Assembly (NCBI GenBank): GCA_949316495.1
Contig: OX439000.1
Coordinates: 66,389,070 to 66,453,069 of the forward strand
DNA: 64,000 nt
From: Amphiduros pacificus
Taxonomy: Eukaryota > Annelida > Polychaeta > Phyllodocida > Hesionidae
Reading direction: 5' to 3'
Shown: piece by piece, positions 11,547 through 24,561 of the stretch
How positions within the stretch are numbered: the stretch's first letter is position 1
Layout: the number at the start of each line of letters is the position of its first letter
Made by a program: the position numbers and the translations under genes
Notes under the pieces: model-generated
What the model saw: only the letters and a program-made list of their open reading frames with translations
What the model was told of the DNA's origin: nothing
Databases searched by the model: none

Positions 11547-11856
11547 TTTGTTTGTTTGTTTGGGGTTCTACATCACTTTCAACATTATTTCAGTCATTTT
11601 GTGATGAGACTTACTTGTAGCAGACATAGTGCTGCCTCACTGAATTGTCATGTCGCAGGTCCTTGACATGACAATCCACCCTGTCACAAATTTAACGGGT
11701 TAACCCTTTAGGCACAGGCCTCAGCTCATATGGGAAATTGTATCCTGAGTTCAAATTCGGCATGGCCGGGGTTCAAACTCACGACCTTTGGATCACCACA
11801 GAGGAACTGGTGCTAATAAGCTGGCGCTCTAACCCACTGGCCCACAGCCGGTGGCC
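11547..11856 (-). mobile_element. Complete tRNA-derived SINE (310 bp), nested
   Basis: Read on the minus strand, the head contains GGGCCAGTGGGTTAGAGCGC (A-box-like) and GGTCGTGAGTTTGAACCCC (B-box-like). A conserved body follows, containing GACATGACAATTCAGTGAGG, and then a tail ending CCCCAAACAAACAAAC. It is bracketed by the perfect 13-bp duplication ATGATAACATAAG, evidence of LINE-mediated insertion. It encodes no protein and would be transcribed by RNA polymerase III. Family members are at 26874-27193 (full), 47691-47868 (partial) and 49166-49240 (tail fragment). The intact duplication suggests a fairly young copy. Confidence 0.9.
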
Positions 11857-11869
11857 ATGATAACATAAG
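11857..11869. repeat. Target-site duplication, right copy (inner SINE)
   Basis: ATGATAACATAAG, matching 11534-11546. It lies inside the outer SINE, which proves the order of insertion. Confidence 0.9.
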
Positions 11870-12040
11870 CCAGTCTTTGACAACCAGACAGGGGGCCCTG
11901 GCAAAGTGAGAAACAATTCAGTAGCACCTTTCTCAACCATGCAGTTTTACTGGAGTATTAACTGGGAAGCAAACTCAATACCTTAGGCATGGGAGTTAGG
12001 CATCTTACCAACTGAGCCATGTCCCACCACCCTGAAAAAT

Positions 12041-12100
12041 GTCATATGAGCTGATCTACTATGTTTGATAAATGTCAACTGGACAGTCAACATATTACTC
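12041..12100. repeat. Outlying decayed unit of the 54/61-bp array
   Basis: ATGTCATATGAGCTGATCTA, then a TGATAAATGTCA and ACTGGACAGTCAACAT segment, matches the array unit with several changes. It marks where the array edge lay before the SINE insertions. Confidence 0.75.
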
Positions 12101-12225
12101 TACATGACAGAGTCACATACTACCTCTGCAAATAAACATTATTTTTTGCGGCCAAGTATTTGGCACATACGAATGCAGTTATTACCACACAGCTGAGTAA
12201 TTGTTTAATGACTATTCATACAGAT

Positions 12226-12410
12226 TCTTAATGGTTAGTGTCTCAATCAGCCAACTGGTTACAGGTCATGACGTGAGATTGAATTCTGATTGTATGATAT
12301 TTTGGTGGGCGAGACTCACATGCATGACTGGACATGGTGGTTCAGATTTCAAACAATGTCAAAATAGGGCAATGACGGCAAGGTAGTGAAAAATACTGAT
12401 GTAATGCAGA
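12226..12410 (+). repeat. Dispersed repeat, copy 1 (unclassified)
   Basis: Shares ordered blocks with 22600-22800: TTAGTGTC, ATTCTGATTGKATGATATTT, TGGKKGGC, TTTCAAA, and a GTCAAA-then-ATGACGGCAA-like segment. The copies are clearly diverged. No ends, duplication or coding capacity are visible, so the class is unknown. Confidence 0.6.
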
Positions 12411-13509
12411 GTAATTGATGATATCTGGTTGGAAGATTAATGGTCCATCTCATGAGTATTTTTGTCTGACTACTATATTGGTATAAATACTGTCACTAAG
12501 CTCTTTACCCATTTATTGCTGTGCTCACTTTCTAATCAAAACAATGACACCACTTAGGTGTGTTATTACAAGTGAGAAAGTATTTGACTCAGTGCCTATA
12601 GTATTGGCTGCTCAAAAGAAGCTTGAACTGGGTGTGGTCTCTTAAACTCTCAGATCTGGCTGATACTTGTAGAGCCTAGCATAAAACCAGGAACTACTGA
12701 GGAGAATACCAACATAAAACATGCAAGCTGAACTACACTCAATATTAAATCTCTTTCAAAAGCCTTTAATGTGTTATGTGGGCTGGAATATATATGTGAT
12801 AAACAACATTTTAACTACCTACATATGTTATATAAGCCAACTCCATATATCCACTATGGTGAAATAGAAGCTTTTCATCCATTCCATAATAGTGCTGTCA
12901 CATATTAACGTAACGTGTGGAATGAAGAGAGGTTTATAAAAATTGAGATGTTGTGTACAAAAATACACCAAAACATTGGAGAAAATTTCAACAGGATGGA
13001 TGCTTTCTTGTTTGAGCGTGTGCAGATTGTCTTGGTATGGTGCTAATGTGATTAACGCAGTTGAGAAGTTACATAGAAGTTTGTGTAATACATGATCAGA
13101 ACGATCAGGGAACGAGCTGACTGAGTCTATGAAGTTACCACTGCATTTTACAAGAAAACCAATGACAAATTTCTGACATTTCTTTCTCGTTCCTGGCCCA
13201 TTGTCACAACGTCCACCAAAATAGTAAAACATATCCAATTTTCAACAACATCCATGGAACATCCTAAGAACGAACCAGGAATAACCTGGACGCAAGAGTA
13301 AGGAAGTGGGAACATTTTGGCAAAACGTTGGAAAATTTTAAACATCCCCAAAACCTTTTTTGCAGTCGAACATTTCCTGATGTCACTCAACATGATCAAC
13401 CTTCCTCTAACAAAGTCATAACTTTCAACGAGCTCAACGTTTGGTCAAGATTGCAAACTCGTTCCCCAAACATTGTCAAAAACGTCATAGTGTGACACCC
13501 CTTGATGCT
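12411..13509. other. Unannotated stretch with minus-strand chance frames
   Basis: Minus-strand frames of 136 and 83 codons (12828-13238 and 13148-13399) overlap in different frames. I recognise no domain in either. The segment from about 13180 is less AT-rich than its surroundings and could be an old transposon, but I see no ends. Confidence 0.45.
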
Positions 13510-14093
13510 CCTGTCACACCAGAACTACGTCTGCTCTGCACTGAATATCTAACAAAAAGCAATGGAATCGCATGATATGTCACTGAAAATTGTTATAAAA
13601 ATGTTAATGAAATAACAAAGTTGGCATAACACATGCACAGCCCTCCTACAGTGTTCCCACTGCATCCATGGTGTCCCCATGGCACTCTCTCTGCAGACGA
13701 ACAATGACCTTGAGTCCCCATCATCTCCAACTATTCATCCATGCGCACTACGAGCCCTCACAGTGCCGGACGGTGTATCTCTCTTCTATCTTGATGCTAT
13801 GCAAACGCAGTACGAACCCAACCCAGGTGTGACAGGGGTATCAGTACAGATACAGTGAACAAAGCAGAGCTCCCACTGAGATGGTAAGGCATTTACCTGG
13901 GATTGGAACGGCAACTATTTTGTGCCTGTTCAAAATGGATGCCATTATCTGCATACTTTCGGTGACCTTGGCATCACCCTGGAGTGCCTACCGAGTCACC
14001 CTTGTGTGCAAGGGGACTTCACTGTATGTGACAACGCTTCTCAAAAATGAACATAATACCAGCATAGTTTGGTCAGAAGCCTGGTGTGACAGG
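13510..14093. repeat. Inverted-repeat-bounded segment, possible DNA element
   Basis: CCTGTCACACCAG (13510-13522) and its exact reverse complement CTGGTGTGACAGG (14081-14093) bound a 584-bp segment. A third copy in direct orientation with the right end, GGTGTGACAGGGGTA, lies at 13826-13840. The inside is GC-richer than the background. No target duplication could be assigned, so this may be a transposon, part of one, or coincidence. Confidence 0.35.
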
Positions 14094-15600
14094 GGTACAA
14101 CTAAGCTCAGGCTATGAGGCATATATACACATTCTCTGCAAACCCCAACCCTGATGTTAAAACACAACACACATGAAAATAAAAGAATCATATCTATTCA
14201 TTGAAGAGGCATGCTTTCACCTACTTATATCTATTTGGATAGACTTCTAAAAGTTTATAAACCACTTTTGTTTTGAATGTCAATATCTCAGTTGCCAGCG
14301 AGAATAAAACAAGCTGTGAGAATGTTCCATGTGATCAATCATGATGTATACTATATATATGCTGTAGCATGGTGCCTTGGTCATCCACACAGTTCATACT
14401 CCACTGCCACTTTATGGCAAAAAACATATCAAACCCTTCTATCCATCAAACTTTAGAGTGCTGGTCGGGTTAGACCAATGGGGCACTGTCGCCCTGCAAA
14501 CACTTAATTTGCATTCAAGCAGAATCAAATTACATTTCCTGGGTACCAGGAACAAATGATATCATTTCCTACCACTTTTCCTTTGGATGTGACATATCAT
14601 TCATTTCTTTCTGTAGCTTTATAAAAAAAAAGCATAGATCATTGGCTGGATTGCCACACATGAAGATGGGCATTGTGTAAATATTTGAAGTATACTTTTT
14701 AAGAATCTATTGCTAAAATGATGGCCATCAATGCATTACTGAGGTTAATGTATATAGCAGAAGACTGGCTGAACAGACTTTAAAAGTGGTACTACAGAAG
14801 TGGTTGCAAAAATTATCTTAAATAATATTTTTTTAAATTAAAAGATAAAAAAACTTTTGTCGTGATGTGTGTCAAAAACACAAAAAAACACAACATCTTG
14901 ATGAAAACTGGCATACCGGTATGTCCCTCACAAATCTCTCCTCTCCAATTTAATAATATGCACAAAATACAAGCCTTATGCCATTTTATGAAAATATTGC
15001 AAATATTCTTTCTCACATTACATATCAAAGAAAAAATGTGAGAGGTCAAAGACCAACTTGAATTAATTAACACACTGACAGAAATTATAAACCAAAATTA
15101 TAAACTGCATTTATAAACCAAAATTATAAACTGCAATTTTTAAAAGAATTGTATCCAATCATTACTCTGATATGATGGTCTACTGGGCCGAATTGTCACA
15201 AGGCCATGTAGCTTTGCCCTGGCACAACTTAAAATATAACACAGTATTTATCCCAACAAGAACTTTCTCCTACAAGTCATGAGATAATATTGGGGACCAA
15301 GGTGATCAATCAAACTCCAAAAATCAGTCCAGCTGTGACTAATGAATACAGTGATTTTGTTTACAAGAAAAAGTTCCCACAAGCATTGTCTTAATTCTTG
15401 CAATTATTTTTGTAGCTATAAATGATTAATGTAGGATCCTTCAAAGATTCTCTATGGGTGCCTTGCAAAGCATCTTGATAGGTGTCTTGATTTGTAAACA
15501 GGGCATCTTTCCTGCTGCTTGTCAATATGCCCAGACAACCACAAATAAATCCTGAAACAAAACCTCTCACCCAGGTAAATGCCCCATGAAATTCTACAAT
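14094..15600. other. Unannotated AT-rich stretch
   Basis: Contains a small local duplication at about 15085-15140 (ACCAAAATTATAAACTGCA occurs twice). Nothing else is supportable. Open frames are short. Confidence 0.55.
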
Positions 15601-15815
15601 TGTCACATGGGATTCTGCACTGTCCAGCACCTGTCACATGGGATTCTACACTGTCTAGCACCTGTTAGACAGGATTCTGATCTGTCCAGCACCTGTCACA
15701 TGGGATTCTGATCTGTCCAGCACCTGTCACATAGGATTCTACACTGTCCAGCACATGTCAGACAGGATTCTGCACTGTCCAGCACCTGTCACATGGGATT
15801 CTGCACTGTCCAGCA
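15601..15815. repeat. 31-bp minisatellite, 7 copies
   Basis: Units start at 15601, 15632, 15663, 15694, 15725, 15756 and 15787, an exact 31-bp period. They share TGTCACATGGGATTCT and TGTCCAGCACC. Variant bases (CAC/TAG/CAG and GCA/ACA/ATC) are shared between non-adjacent units. Repeats abut without spacers, so it is not a CRISPR. Confidence 0.95.
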
Positions 15816-17585
15816 AATATTTCAAGACGCCAATGATATGGAGTTATTGTTGATTCCAAAAGTGTCCAATTTTGTGTCTGTAAATGGAGGTGGTCAGTAC
15901 TTAGCAATGAGGACATAAATAGTACAAATAAAAGAGGGAATTTGTACAGAAAAAGACAATTCCTCAACCAATGTATCAACTTGTGAAACAAACTTTGTGA
16001 ACTGAAGCATGGTGGATGCAGCATATAATTTTCACACATAAATAAATCCAATTGTACTTTGTAAAAGAGGTTTGTGTCATGCTGACACAATGATATACCT
16101 AAATTATATAAAGAAATATCCCTAAAAAACCCAAAAATTTAAAATTTACACAAAATGTAATGTTTTCAGTAGAATTTTTGGTGCCTTATTTAAATGTTCA
16201 AAGTAACACCTTTCTTTCTCAGTGAATGTTATACACATATTATATTTCATCATGATGGTAGTCATTGCTTATTATTTTGTCTATGGGTAGTGTATTAAAT
16301 ATCACACGAATGCTGTTTCACATGATAAACTACACTTATTGTTTTATTTCTTTGCCTTCATATAGCTTTTTATCATGCTTTTATATTTTTTTCATTATAA
16401 CATATATTGAAACAGCCACTTTAAACTTGCAATGTATGATACCGTGGAAACAAATCTCTTAATATGATCTGAAAGGACTGCTATTTTACAAAAAACAAAT
16501 CATTCATGTTTAGAAAAAGAGCCCATTTTTAAACCACTAGGAGACAAATCATTAAGAAAGCCCACAAGACAACTTAATTTGGATGTAAAGAATATAAACT
16601 TGAATTTTTGTGATAAAGGATTTACATCTAACTTCCATTTGTTAATCATAAAGGATTTACATCTAATTATCCCATATAGAATATATCCATATAGAAGTAT
16701 ATGGGTCTTTTTGAAAATCACAATGCTAGGATTATGAGGCTTTCAGAAAGGTATATTTAAATCCATTTACTTTCCTTTGTGGCCTTGACCAGGCACTGCA
16801 TGATATAAACATGGGTAGTTGTTAGAAAACAGCAACCCTGAGCGGCCAACCTTGCTGTTATCAGCAAAGGCAAAATAGATGGACAACATTGAATAATTGA
16901 TACATATATGTGTGACCTTGAGCCATTGATTGTGTCATTATTATCCCTGTCACCCTCCAGACATTGCCACTTTTGTCACCTCTCTAGAGGTTATGCCCTC
17001 AACAACACAATACACCTCTCTCTCTCTCTTTCTCCAGCTCACAACTCGGTACACCTGTAAACAGCAACTTTCCGATATAACAAGTATTTCTCATCTTGTC
17101 AGTTTCAAATATAGCATTCCTGTGATAAAGATATTCTTTTCTCATGAGTAAAACTTCTCATTTAATGGTAAGCTAGTACATCAATAACACATGTATTATC
17201 ACATGGTATTTCTCAATTATAGCCATCCTAATAACAAGGTAAAGGTCTAGTTGCCTGAAGCTGTTTTGTTTAGCAGAATGATGATAGCCTCATATGGTAC
17301 AGATAATGAGAAGTCCATTTTTCTTCATTGCTAAGATGGCTGCTTCTGTGGGCATTATAAAATGAGCCTTGGGTTCAGGCCAATTTCAATATTATGTTAT
17401 TTTGTCTATTGTTACAGAGAAAGAAATAAGAGTCACTAATTTAAGGAGGTCAAGGGCATTGTGTTGTTATTAGGGGTCAAGAGTGGAAATGGATGAAAAT
17501 GCATGTTTTTGTTAGTATCTCCTGTTGATTCAAATTGCATGCAATTTAAATTTTCTTCATATATATTTATTTATACATATACAAT
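15816..17585. other. Unannotated AT-rich stretch
   Basis: A local duplication of ATAAAGGATTTACATCTAA lies at about 16613-16670. A CTCTCTCTCTCTTTCTCCAG run near 17017 resembles a splice acceptor tract, but no matching exon with a good donor follows. No supported gene. Confidence 0.5.
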
Positions 17586-17586
17586 A

Positions 17587-17617
<31 letters not shown>

Positions 17618-17758
17618 ATGAATGAATGAATGAATGAATGAATGAATGAATGAATGAATGAATGAATGAATGAATGAATGAATGAATGAATAAATAAACA
17701 AACAAACAAACAAACAAACAAACAAACAAACAAACAAACAAACAAACAAACAAACAAA

Positions 17759-17801
<43 letters not shown>

Positions 17802-17803
17802 AT
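17586..17803. repeat. Compound tetranucleotide array AAAT/AATG/AAAC/AAAT
   Basis: Four successive pure blocks: AAAT (to about 17619), AATG (about 17617-17690), AAAC (about 17697-17757) and AAAT again (about 17756-17803). Repetitive FIHS/FVCL/FIYL peptides on the minus strand are translation artefacts of this array. Confidence 0.97.
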
Positions 17804-19227
17804 TGACTTTCTGAAATTTGATATATTTTTTTGATGAGATGTATAAAATGTAAGCAGTGTACAGTTAACCTGTTTGATGGAACAAAATATGTTTATGTGT
17901 TTGTCTGTGTTCAAGCACCACAGCAATAAAAAGTTGCAAACCCAACTTTGATATCCACAGGAAATTGATGCGGAGTGCATCCAGCATTGAAAGGCGGGGG
18001 TAAGGGTCTTGGCTTTTACATTCAGTTTCTGAATGAATGCACTGTTATAGCTCTGAAGGTGACAGGCCCAAATAATACACACATAAAGATGACATGTCTG
18101 GCTATTATGCTCTCTCCCCGACATGGTCCTTCTATCTGAGACACTGTGATCATTCAGAATTCATTTATCCATTTTGCTATAAATCTCTTTATGATATAAT
18201 GAGCATCTAAAGAGGCTGTGGTATAAATCCCAATTTGACATTGGACCTAAGAGTGTATATAATGGAGTATGAGATAGTGTAGGCAAGATGCCACCAGTTT
18301 ATTCATCCACTAAGGAGGATGTCTCCTGTCTTCATGTCTTACAATAGTGTTCCTATTGAGGCTGATTTATAAATACAACATAATGCAGCATATATATATG
18401 GCAAAACTGATAAACATTAATCTTCATTGAATCTGTGCTGTTACTAAGGTTTGGTAGGAACATCTTCTGGTCAGATCATAAATACAGAAGAACATAAAAT
18501 AGCCCATTTCTTCTGCATTATTGCACCATCTCTCTCTGCACGACTGGCTGAAACACAGATGTGAGACAGTGCATATTCCATAACAGAATATGTCTATCTA
18601 TACCAATGATTGCTTAGGATCAAACTAATGATGGTTATCTATCATCATCATTGTGCAAAGGAGAGGTTTAGAGGCATAAATCATTTTGTATCATTAGATT
18701 CTAATTTGATTGTGGGAAGCTGGTTACACATTTGATATGGAAATATTACAGACATATCATGCACCTTCCGTTTTTCTCTCCATATATCACTTGCGATGCT
18801 GACACTTTCTGATGGGAGATGGGCCTGAACAGTAGGCTCAAAGCATTCTCCCTCCATCAGCACTTATCACAATTTTCATATGCCGTGAAGTATTCATGCA
18901 TATTTTAACACCATTCCCTTCTTATGTAATTAGCTAGTGAATTAGGCACAGAGCTCAGCTCAACAAGACTGGGACATGTCATGTAGCATCATCGTGTTGT
19001 CAGGGTGTCATGTCATAAGGTAGTTTATGCTTACTTCCCACCAAACACCTGCACGTTATACAACGTAATGTGTTATGTTTAAGAGTAGTGTCAAAATTAG
19101 ATTCTATAAAAAGACAATCTAATTTGATACAATGTTGAATTTCCTTCATAAAACCACCTGCTTTTTGTACCATTTCTGTCTGAAGAGCATGTGTAAGACA
19201 AAACAAATGATTCTATTCAACACAACA
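17804..19227. other. Unannotated AT-rich stretch
   Basis: No supported gene. At about 18895-18945 a homeodomain/POU-like cluster is visible (TTCATGCATATTTT, TAATTAGCTAGTGAATTAG), which could be regulatory, but such motifs are common by chance in AT-rich DNA. Confidence 0.5.
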
Positions 19228-20109
19228 TGCCACAGGTACATCCTGCCAGGCATCTCATGCAGTGGGGCATGCCACAGGTACATCCTGCCAGGCATCTCAT
19301 TCAGTGGAGCATGCCACAGGTACATCCTGCCAGGCATCTCATGCAGTGGAGCATGCCACAGGTACATCCTGCCAGGCATCTCATGCAGTGGGGCATGCCA
19401 CAGGTACATCCTTCCAGGCATCTCATGCAGTGGGGCATGCCACAGGTACATCCTTCCAGGCATCTCATACAGTGGGGCATGCCACAGGTACATCCTGCCA
19501 GGCATCTCATATAGTGGGGCATGCCACAGGTACATCCTTCCAGGCATCTCATACAGTGGGGCATGCCACAGGTACATCCTGCCAGGCATCTCATACAGTG
19601 GGGCATGCCACAGGTACATCCTTCCAGGCATCTCATACAGTGGGGCATGCCACAGGTACATCCTGCCGGGCATCTCATACAGTGGGGCATGCCACAGGTA
19701 CATCCTGCCGGGCATCTCATACAGTGGGGCATGCCACAGGTACATCCTTCCGGGCATCTCATGCAGTGGGGCATGCCACAGGTACATCCTTCCAGGCATC
19801 TCATGCAGTGGGGCATGCCACAGGTACATCCTGCCAGGCATCTCATGCAGTGGGGCATGCCACACGTACATCCTGCCAAGCATCTCATACAGTGGGGCAT
19901 ACCACAGGTACATCCTGCCAGGCATCTCATACAGTGGGGCATGCCACAGGTACATCCTGCCAGGCATCTCATACAGTGGGGCATGCCACAGGTACATGTA
20001 CATCCTGCCGGGCATCTCATGCAGTGGGGCATGCCACACGTACATCCTGCCAGGCATCTCATACAGTGGGGCATGCCACACATACTTCCTGCCAGGCATC
20101 TCATGCAGA
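19228..20109. repeat. 42-bp minisatellite, about 21 copies
   Basis: Each unit contains CATGCCACAGGTACATCCT, then GCCAGGCATCTCATGCAGTG. Units are nearly identical. Variable bases are G/T before CCAGG, A/G in CCAGG and GC/AC in the TCATGC block. One unit near 19990 has a 6-bp internal duplication (GTACAT). The unit is 14 codons long, so several frames on both strands stay open for 200-351 codons. The longest runs from 19132 to 20187, starting in unique DNA. I treat these frames as by-products. Confidence 0.95.
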
Positions 20110-22599
<2,490 letters not shown>

Positions 22600-22800
22600 T
22601 GCACTGAATGATTAGTGTCAATGTCAGCCATTGATCACAGGATGTGACCTGATGCAAGTCAATTCTGATTGGATGATATTTTGGTTGGCTTGCCCTGTGT
22701 TCATGATAAGATTTCTAAATTTCAAATGAAGTCAAATTTTGGGCCATGATGGCAAATATTCTGAGAAGATTGTTGGACAAACAATATGACTGATGTAAAT
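22600..22800 (+). repeat. Dispersed repeat, copy 2 (unclassified)
   Basis: Partner of 12226-12410 in the same orientation: GATTAGTGTCAATGTCAGCC, then ATTCTGATTGGATGATATTT and TGGTTGGC, then ATTTCAAATGAAGTCAAA and ATGATGGCAA. No ends or coding potential are recognised. Confidence 0.6.
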
Positions 22801-24210
22801 GTATACAACTATTTCTTTGAGAAAGCTTGCTTAAACCTTGTCAGAATTTTTTTCTTTTAGATTTATCAGCATGAACAATACTCTTATACCATTAAATGTT
22901 GACTCTATGGCATTTCATAGTCAAATGACACAATACACCACACCTGAGCCCATTTTTTGGAAAAAAATTAAAGCAAGAAATTATTTTCTGTATCAAAAAT
23001 TGAAATAGCTGAAAACAGTTGCAAATGTTTTATAAAATGTTTTCTTGCCAAAGCGAAAATCCTGTCAGAGCCCCACTGCAACAAATTCAAGAAGGAATTT
23101 TTTTTAATGTGGTTTTACAAGGTATTGTATTTTTCATTGAACTCATGACATAAGAACAAGAAATGAAAGTTGTAAATGCTTGCAGATGATATAAGTATAT
23201 AAAAAAACCTGATGTGATTCATGCTGGGAATCAAATTTGCTTACATGAGATCAGTCTCCATGACTTTTACACTTGTTCTAAAAATCGGCTGATCTCAGAT
23301 TGGAAGACAACACTCACAGAAGCAAATAATAAATTTCAAGTTCTTGCTTAGATTTTCTTGTTTGAATATGATTAAAAAGGTTGGCCCTGTTATCCAATAC
23401 ATTTCACTTCTGTCCACATGTCTGTCATGTGATATTTCAGTCACTCAGACAACCTGTTATTCATATGCAGCCTTCAATAGGACATAATTATTTCTTATTT
23501 CATTCTTCAGGCAGATATAATTTTCTATTTAATAAAAAGATAATTGCTAATAAAGAATTTTTAAAATTGAATTTTGGTTCTTGTTAACTAAGACTAAATT
23601 GATATCTTAGAGTCAAAGTTTATTATTGAAAAAGATAAAATTAACTTTTGTTCTTCATGAAAAAGACTGATGAAATTTGATAAACTGAGGTATCTTACAA
23701 CTATCTATATGATGTAAATAAAAAAGGTTAAAAAGACTACTGAAAAGTACACTAGGTTCTAGAATTATTGCTTATAACATTTATATTTCGGACTCCTAAA
23801 GTTTCTGTTCACCTAAATGTTTCAAAGTGACACATGATCATTTCATGGTCGGGAGAGACAAAATTAATTAGAGGAAATCTGTATCACTGTATTAAACTTT
23901 TACAGAAAGCTGATGCATTTATCTATAGTTTCAGCCAAATCTTTGTATTTAGATAAACATGTTTTGTAAGTAATCAAGACAAAGGCAAGTAGAAAAATAC
24001 ATTTCATTTAGAAATGTTTTAAGTTTCAGTACAAAACATTAAACATACCACAGGTGTCATAATACAATAAAACATTAATAAAGTTGTAGGAAGCCTCTCA
24101 TGGTAAATATCATACAGAAGAACTTGTTTCAAATAATAATATTAAGATACTCTGGTAGTATTGCTAGTCATTCAATCTGGATGTGGAATTCCCCCAAATA
24201 CTTGTCTTGG
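22801..24210. other. Unannotated AT-rich stretch
   Basis: No supported features. TTTTTTTCTTTTAG near 22848 resembles a splice acceptor, but no exon with a convincing donor follows. Confidence 0.5.
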
Positions 24211-24252
24211 TCACAAAGACATTATCCAATCTCACAAAGACATTATCCAATC
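24211..24252. repeat. 21-bp tandem duplication
   Basis: TCACAAAGACATTATCCAAT plus C occurs twice back to back (24211-24231 and 24232-24252) without mismatch. Confidence 0.9.
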
Positions 24253-24390
24253 CTATGATCAGGTGTCAGGCACAGAAACTGACCAAATGTCAGTACAAAA
24301 CAATTCTAAATGAATATTGTTCTATTCTTTCATCAATCAGTCCATACACTATTTTTTAAAGACATCTGCTCTTGAAGCATCTTGTCGCCA

Positions 24391-24561
24391 ATGGTTGGTG
24401 CATCAAAGAGAGTTAATATTGTGTTGTTTTTCTATGGCAAGAAATAATTTGTTCCTAACATTGCATATATATATGGGCAAGGAGCAGAGGCATTATCAAA
24501 CTTTCTGTTATGACTACATGGATTGGCTGGTGCATCAATAAGAGTTAATATTGTGTTTTTT
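24391..24561. repeat. Pair of about 36-bp direct repeats
   Basis: TTGGTGCATCAAAGAGAGTT (from 24395), then AATATTGTGTTG, is repeated near 24526 as CTGGTGCATCAATAAGAGTT, then AATATTGTGTTT. The repeat starts are about 131 bp apart. The intervening sequence is not repeated. Confidence 0.75.

Larger units (their letters stand above)
11393..12036 (-). mobile_element. Outer tRNA-derived SINE, interrupted by a second SINE
   Basis: Read on the minus strand from about 12036, the sequence starts GGTGGTGGGACATGGCTCAG followed by TTGGTAAGATGCC. This resembles a tRNA 5' half with an RNA polymerase III A box. ATTGAGTTTGCTTCCC follows about 40 bp later as a B-box-like segment. The element continues to the inner SINE's duplication at 11857-11869, resumes at 11546 and fades out near 11393. 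It lies within the edge of the 54/61-bp array: array units flank it at 11340-11392 and 12041-12100. I see no second copy of this family here. The 3' boundary is approximate. Confidence 0.55.

Noticed and set aside
11988-12036. Possible tRNA gene on minus (GGCTCAGTTGGTAAG)
   Set aside because: The A- and B-box-like parts do not sit in a foldable cloverleaf with paired ends. The sequence continues as a SINE body.
12828-13399. Overlapping minus frames of 136 and 83 codons
   Set aside because: They overlap in different frames and I recognise no protein family.
15601-15815. Regular 31-bp direct repeats, CRISPR-like in length
   Set aside because: Units abut with no unique spacers, and the setting is an animal genome. 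It is a minisatellite.
17009-17057. Strong pyrimidine tract and CAG followed by a GTAAAC donor
   Set aside because: The implied exon is about 20 bp with a weak donor. The tract is part of a CT-rich simple repeat.
17557-18124. 185-codon minus frame rich in FIHS and FVCL repeats
   Set aside because: It is mostly a translation of the tetranucleotide array.
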